Shown one piece after another: positions 29,737-31,473 of a DNA stretch of 31,473 nucleotides. Source of the DNA: JBDSRX01 sp039929105 (GTDB lineage: Bacteria > Patescibacteriota > Dojkabacteria > J137). The DNA lies in NCBI GenBank assembly GCA_039929105.1, contig JBDSRX010000053.1, forward strand, positions 1-31,473. Reading direction: 5' to 3'. Each line of letters begins with the position of its first letter. The stretch's first letter is position 1. The notes beneath the pieces are model-generated. The model ran no database searches. It saw only the letters and a program-made list of their open reading frames with translations, and was not told where the DNA came from. Position numbers and translations under genes: made by a program.

Positions 29737-31473
29737 GCTGCTTGCATTATATCAATTGCAGAAACATTACCAAGATTCGTTATTTTCTCTTCTACTAATG
29801 CAAGGAAGATTTGCATAGCTTCATGTTCATCTTTTGGTATATTTCTAGATCTAATTATTTCGTCTTTAATTGTAACTCTTTCAGCAGCAAATGCAGCTTT
29901 GGCAGCAGCATATCTGATAGGATCTCTTAAAGTAGGTAAAGCTGTTGGATTAACCGCTCTACTAAGTGTTGCTTCCGATTCTACAAGCATTAGTTGGTTA
30001 TCATAAATTTCTTTAATAGCTGGATCTGTAGCTACTATCTCAATTCTATCGTAATTAGATCTCATTTTTTTTGCGTTCATTTCTACTCTTGGTTTTTCTG
30101 CAGCATAAGTTACTAATATATTTAATTTATCTGCATCAAGTTCTTTAAAGAAATACGTAGAATCAGTAGGCCCTAATATTTTACTGAGTTCATCATAAAT
30201 TGTTACAAACTCGGAATTAAGTCCTACCCAAATCTCTTCTGAAGATCTAGGAATAGCTTCGATCTTTTTTTGATTACTTGGATTTTTAGCCCAACTTAAA
30301 AAGCCACTGCTCATAAGATATGCAAGTCTATTACCTCCTATTAAACCAGAACCATAGTTCATAAGTTTTGCCATTAAAGGGGCATTTGCTATAAATCCTT
30401 CTAAGATTTTTAGATTTTCATTTAAACTTTCGAATCTCTTTTGTACTATAGCGATATCTGTATTGTATGGTAAATCAAGCACACTATACATTTCGAGCAC
30501 CCTCATATCGGTTGGAGTATTATTATGGAAAAATTCTCTTGTTTTTTTACTTCTTTCAATTGTTTCCTTTGTAATAGACGTTTTTACTTCACCTAGTATT
30601 TCTTTATTAGTTTTCCTATCTATTGGAGTGAACCTATCCATGGATCCCTCAACAGTATCTTTTACCTTTACAACCCCAATATCTAATGTTTTAACCATTG
30701 GTGGGAGAGGTGTAGCTAAATTAGTATAGACAGCAATTACTGTTGGCGGTGGAATTACTAAACCGTTAATTTTGGCGATCTCTGCTCTAATATCAATAAG
30801 TTCTTGTGCTTGTTCAGGTGTTCTGACCGCTAAAGCATTTAAACGAGTTTCATTTGCAGTTAAAGAAATCAAATTTTCCTGGTTAATAGCATGTCTTATA
30901 GCCTCTTTATATTCATTAAATTCTGTTTGGTTTGCTGGTATTAACATTCCAGGATTATTCTCTATATATTTTAGTATTAAACCAAATGTTTCTAATTCTT
31001 CATACTTAAGTTTAATAGTTGCATCTGTTTTACCTTCATATATTTTTACAATCTCTGAAATGTCAGTAGGAATTCCAACCATAATACCATTAGCTTTGAA
31101 TGCATCTAAGAATGTAAGAAAGTTAAATTTACCAGTAAGATCTACATCACCATCTATAAACTCTCTCACCAAAGCGGCATTATTAGGATTGATATTTGCA
31201 AGCGTATTACTAAGCGGTCCTAAGCGTTCCATTAAAATAGAAAAAGATTCTTCTGGTGTGGCTGTATTATCTAATAAATCTTTTGGAGTTAATGCTACTG
31301 CAGGGACTGGATCAAATGCATTTAAATATAAAATTCCATTTAGTATATTATTTCTAGCTACTTCACTGTCAAAAGGTAAACCTAAATCGTATAAAAGTGA
31401 TGTTATTCTTGTTTTAATTACCTCAGAAGGAACATCTAAAAGATAGTCTAAAGATTTCTGAGAAGGAAATTTT
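29733..31473 (-). CDS. Large unrecognised, mostly helical protein (partial, runs off right edge)
   Basis: At least 580 codons are open on the minus strand from the stop at 29733 to the window edge; the in-frame Met at 31232 is internal, since 80 more codons upstream of it contain no stop and look coding (SEVARNNILNGILYL, VPAVALTPKDLL). The protein is rich in charged residues and long helices, with several Asn/Pro-rich turns (INPNNAALVREF, LIPANQTEFNEY, RTPEQAQELIDIRAEIAKIN). One short Gly-rich hydrophobic stretch (MAKLMNYGSGLIGGNRLAYLM, in part) could be a buried helix. No membrane span, metal motif or known domain is recognised. The N-terminus lies outside the window, so a signal or enzymatic domain could be missing from view. 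Confidence 0.65.
   Translation of the reverse strand, partial: KFPSQKSLDYLLDVPSEVIKTRITSLLYDLGLPFDSEVARNNILNGILYLNAFDPVPAVALTPKDLLDNTATPEESFSILMERLGPLSNTLANINPNNAALVREFIDGDVDLTGKFNFLTFLDAFKANGIMVGIPTDISEIVKIYEGKTDATIKLKYEELETFGLILKYIENNPGMLIPANQTEFNEYKEAIRHAINQENLISLTANETRLNALAVRTPEQAQELIDIRAEIAKINGLVIPPPTVIAVYTNLATPLPPMVKTLDIGVVKVKDTVEGSMDRFTPIDRKTNKEILGEVKTSITKETIERSKKTREFFHNNTPTDMRVLEMYSVLDLPYNTDIAIVQKRFESLNENLKILEGFIANAPLMAKLMNYGSGLIGGNRLAYLMSSGFLSWAKNPSNQKKIEAIPRSSEEIWVGLNSEFVTIYDELSKILGPTDSTYFFKELDADKLNILVTYAAEKPRVEMNAKKMRSNYDRIEIVATDPAIKEIYDNQLMLVESEATLSRAVNPTALPTLRDPIRYAAAKAAFAAERVTIKDEIIRSRNIPKDEHEAMQIFLALVEEKITNLGNVSAIDIMQAA

Noticed and set aside
30772..31446. Plus-strand ORF of 224 codons at the right edge
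   Set aside because: It is opposite a minus-strand frame that stays open to the window edge and reads as ordinary protein; the plus-strand product is Ser/Ile/Leu-rich in the way shadow frames are.
1..31473. CRISPR arrays, rRNA genes, insertion-sequence transposases, toxin-antitoxin pairs, prophage genes
   Set aside because: None seen; the repeats present are palindromic and dispersed, not regularly spaced, and no transposase, integrase or cas-like protein is encoded.

Overview
The window is AT-rich, compact bacterial DNA in the standard genetic code. It most resembles a Patescibacteria (CPR) genome, possibly of the Dojkabacteria or Microgenomates type; that placement is inferred, because no rRNA or ribosomal protein gene is present. 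The grounds are: almost every start codon lacks a Shine-Dalgarno sequence; genes overlap by 1 to 14 bases; alanyl-tRNA synthetase is short; the DNA ligase is an archaeal-style ATP-dependent enzyme; many small membrane-anchored proteins are unrecognised; and intergenic palindromes of several families are common. UGA acts as stop, as shown by several ATGA gene overlaps.

Layout. 1-568 is the start of mutL, running off the left edge, followed by 694 bases with no gene. 1263-3562 is a murA-murB pair for cell wall precursor synthesis. 3563-6540 holds a YdeI/OmpD-associated protein, two small membrane-anchored proteins, tRNA-Val(UAC), a VOC/glyoxalase protein, tRNA-Phe(GAA), and a compact candidate transcription unit with three stem-loops and a 39-codon ORF (about 5792-5958). 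6694-10645 is a tight row of two paralogous alpha/beta hydrolases with an unrecognised helical N-terminal region, followed by endonuclease III. 10710-12540 holds a P-loop kinase-like gene and two unrecognised genes. 12634-14751 is a uvrB lacking its C-terminal third, followed in the same frame, after TGA and one codon, by a PP2C-like phosphatase. 14931-17967 holds a free-standing prepilin peptidase N-terminal domain, alaS, and the T-box leader that controls alaS from a consensus promoter. 17968-23364 is a cell-envelope block: a single-pass protein, a large secreted Ig/cadherin-like protein with a cytoplasmic tail, a membrane-anchored sugar-type solute-binding protein, and another single-pass protein. 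23574-26491 holds ATP-dependent DNA ligase, a GIY-YIG gene bracketed by inverted palindromes, and an RlmK-like methyltransferase. 26571-29736 is a P-type cation ATPase overlapping a DedA protein. The right edge is a partial gene for a large unrecognised protein.

Common threads. DNA repair is well represented (MutL, Nth, a UvrB fragment, LigB-type ligase). Envelope functions include MurA/MurB, the anchored solute-binding protein, the Ig-like protein, DedA and the P-type ATPase. The observations most worth following are the GIY-YIG/palindrome cassette, a repeated downstream element sharing the core AAAAGGCCGTG, a second repeat joined to palindromes, the structured 39-codon unit, the alaS T-box, and the uvrB truncation.
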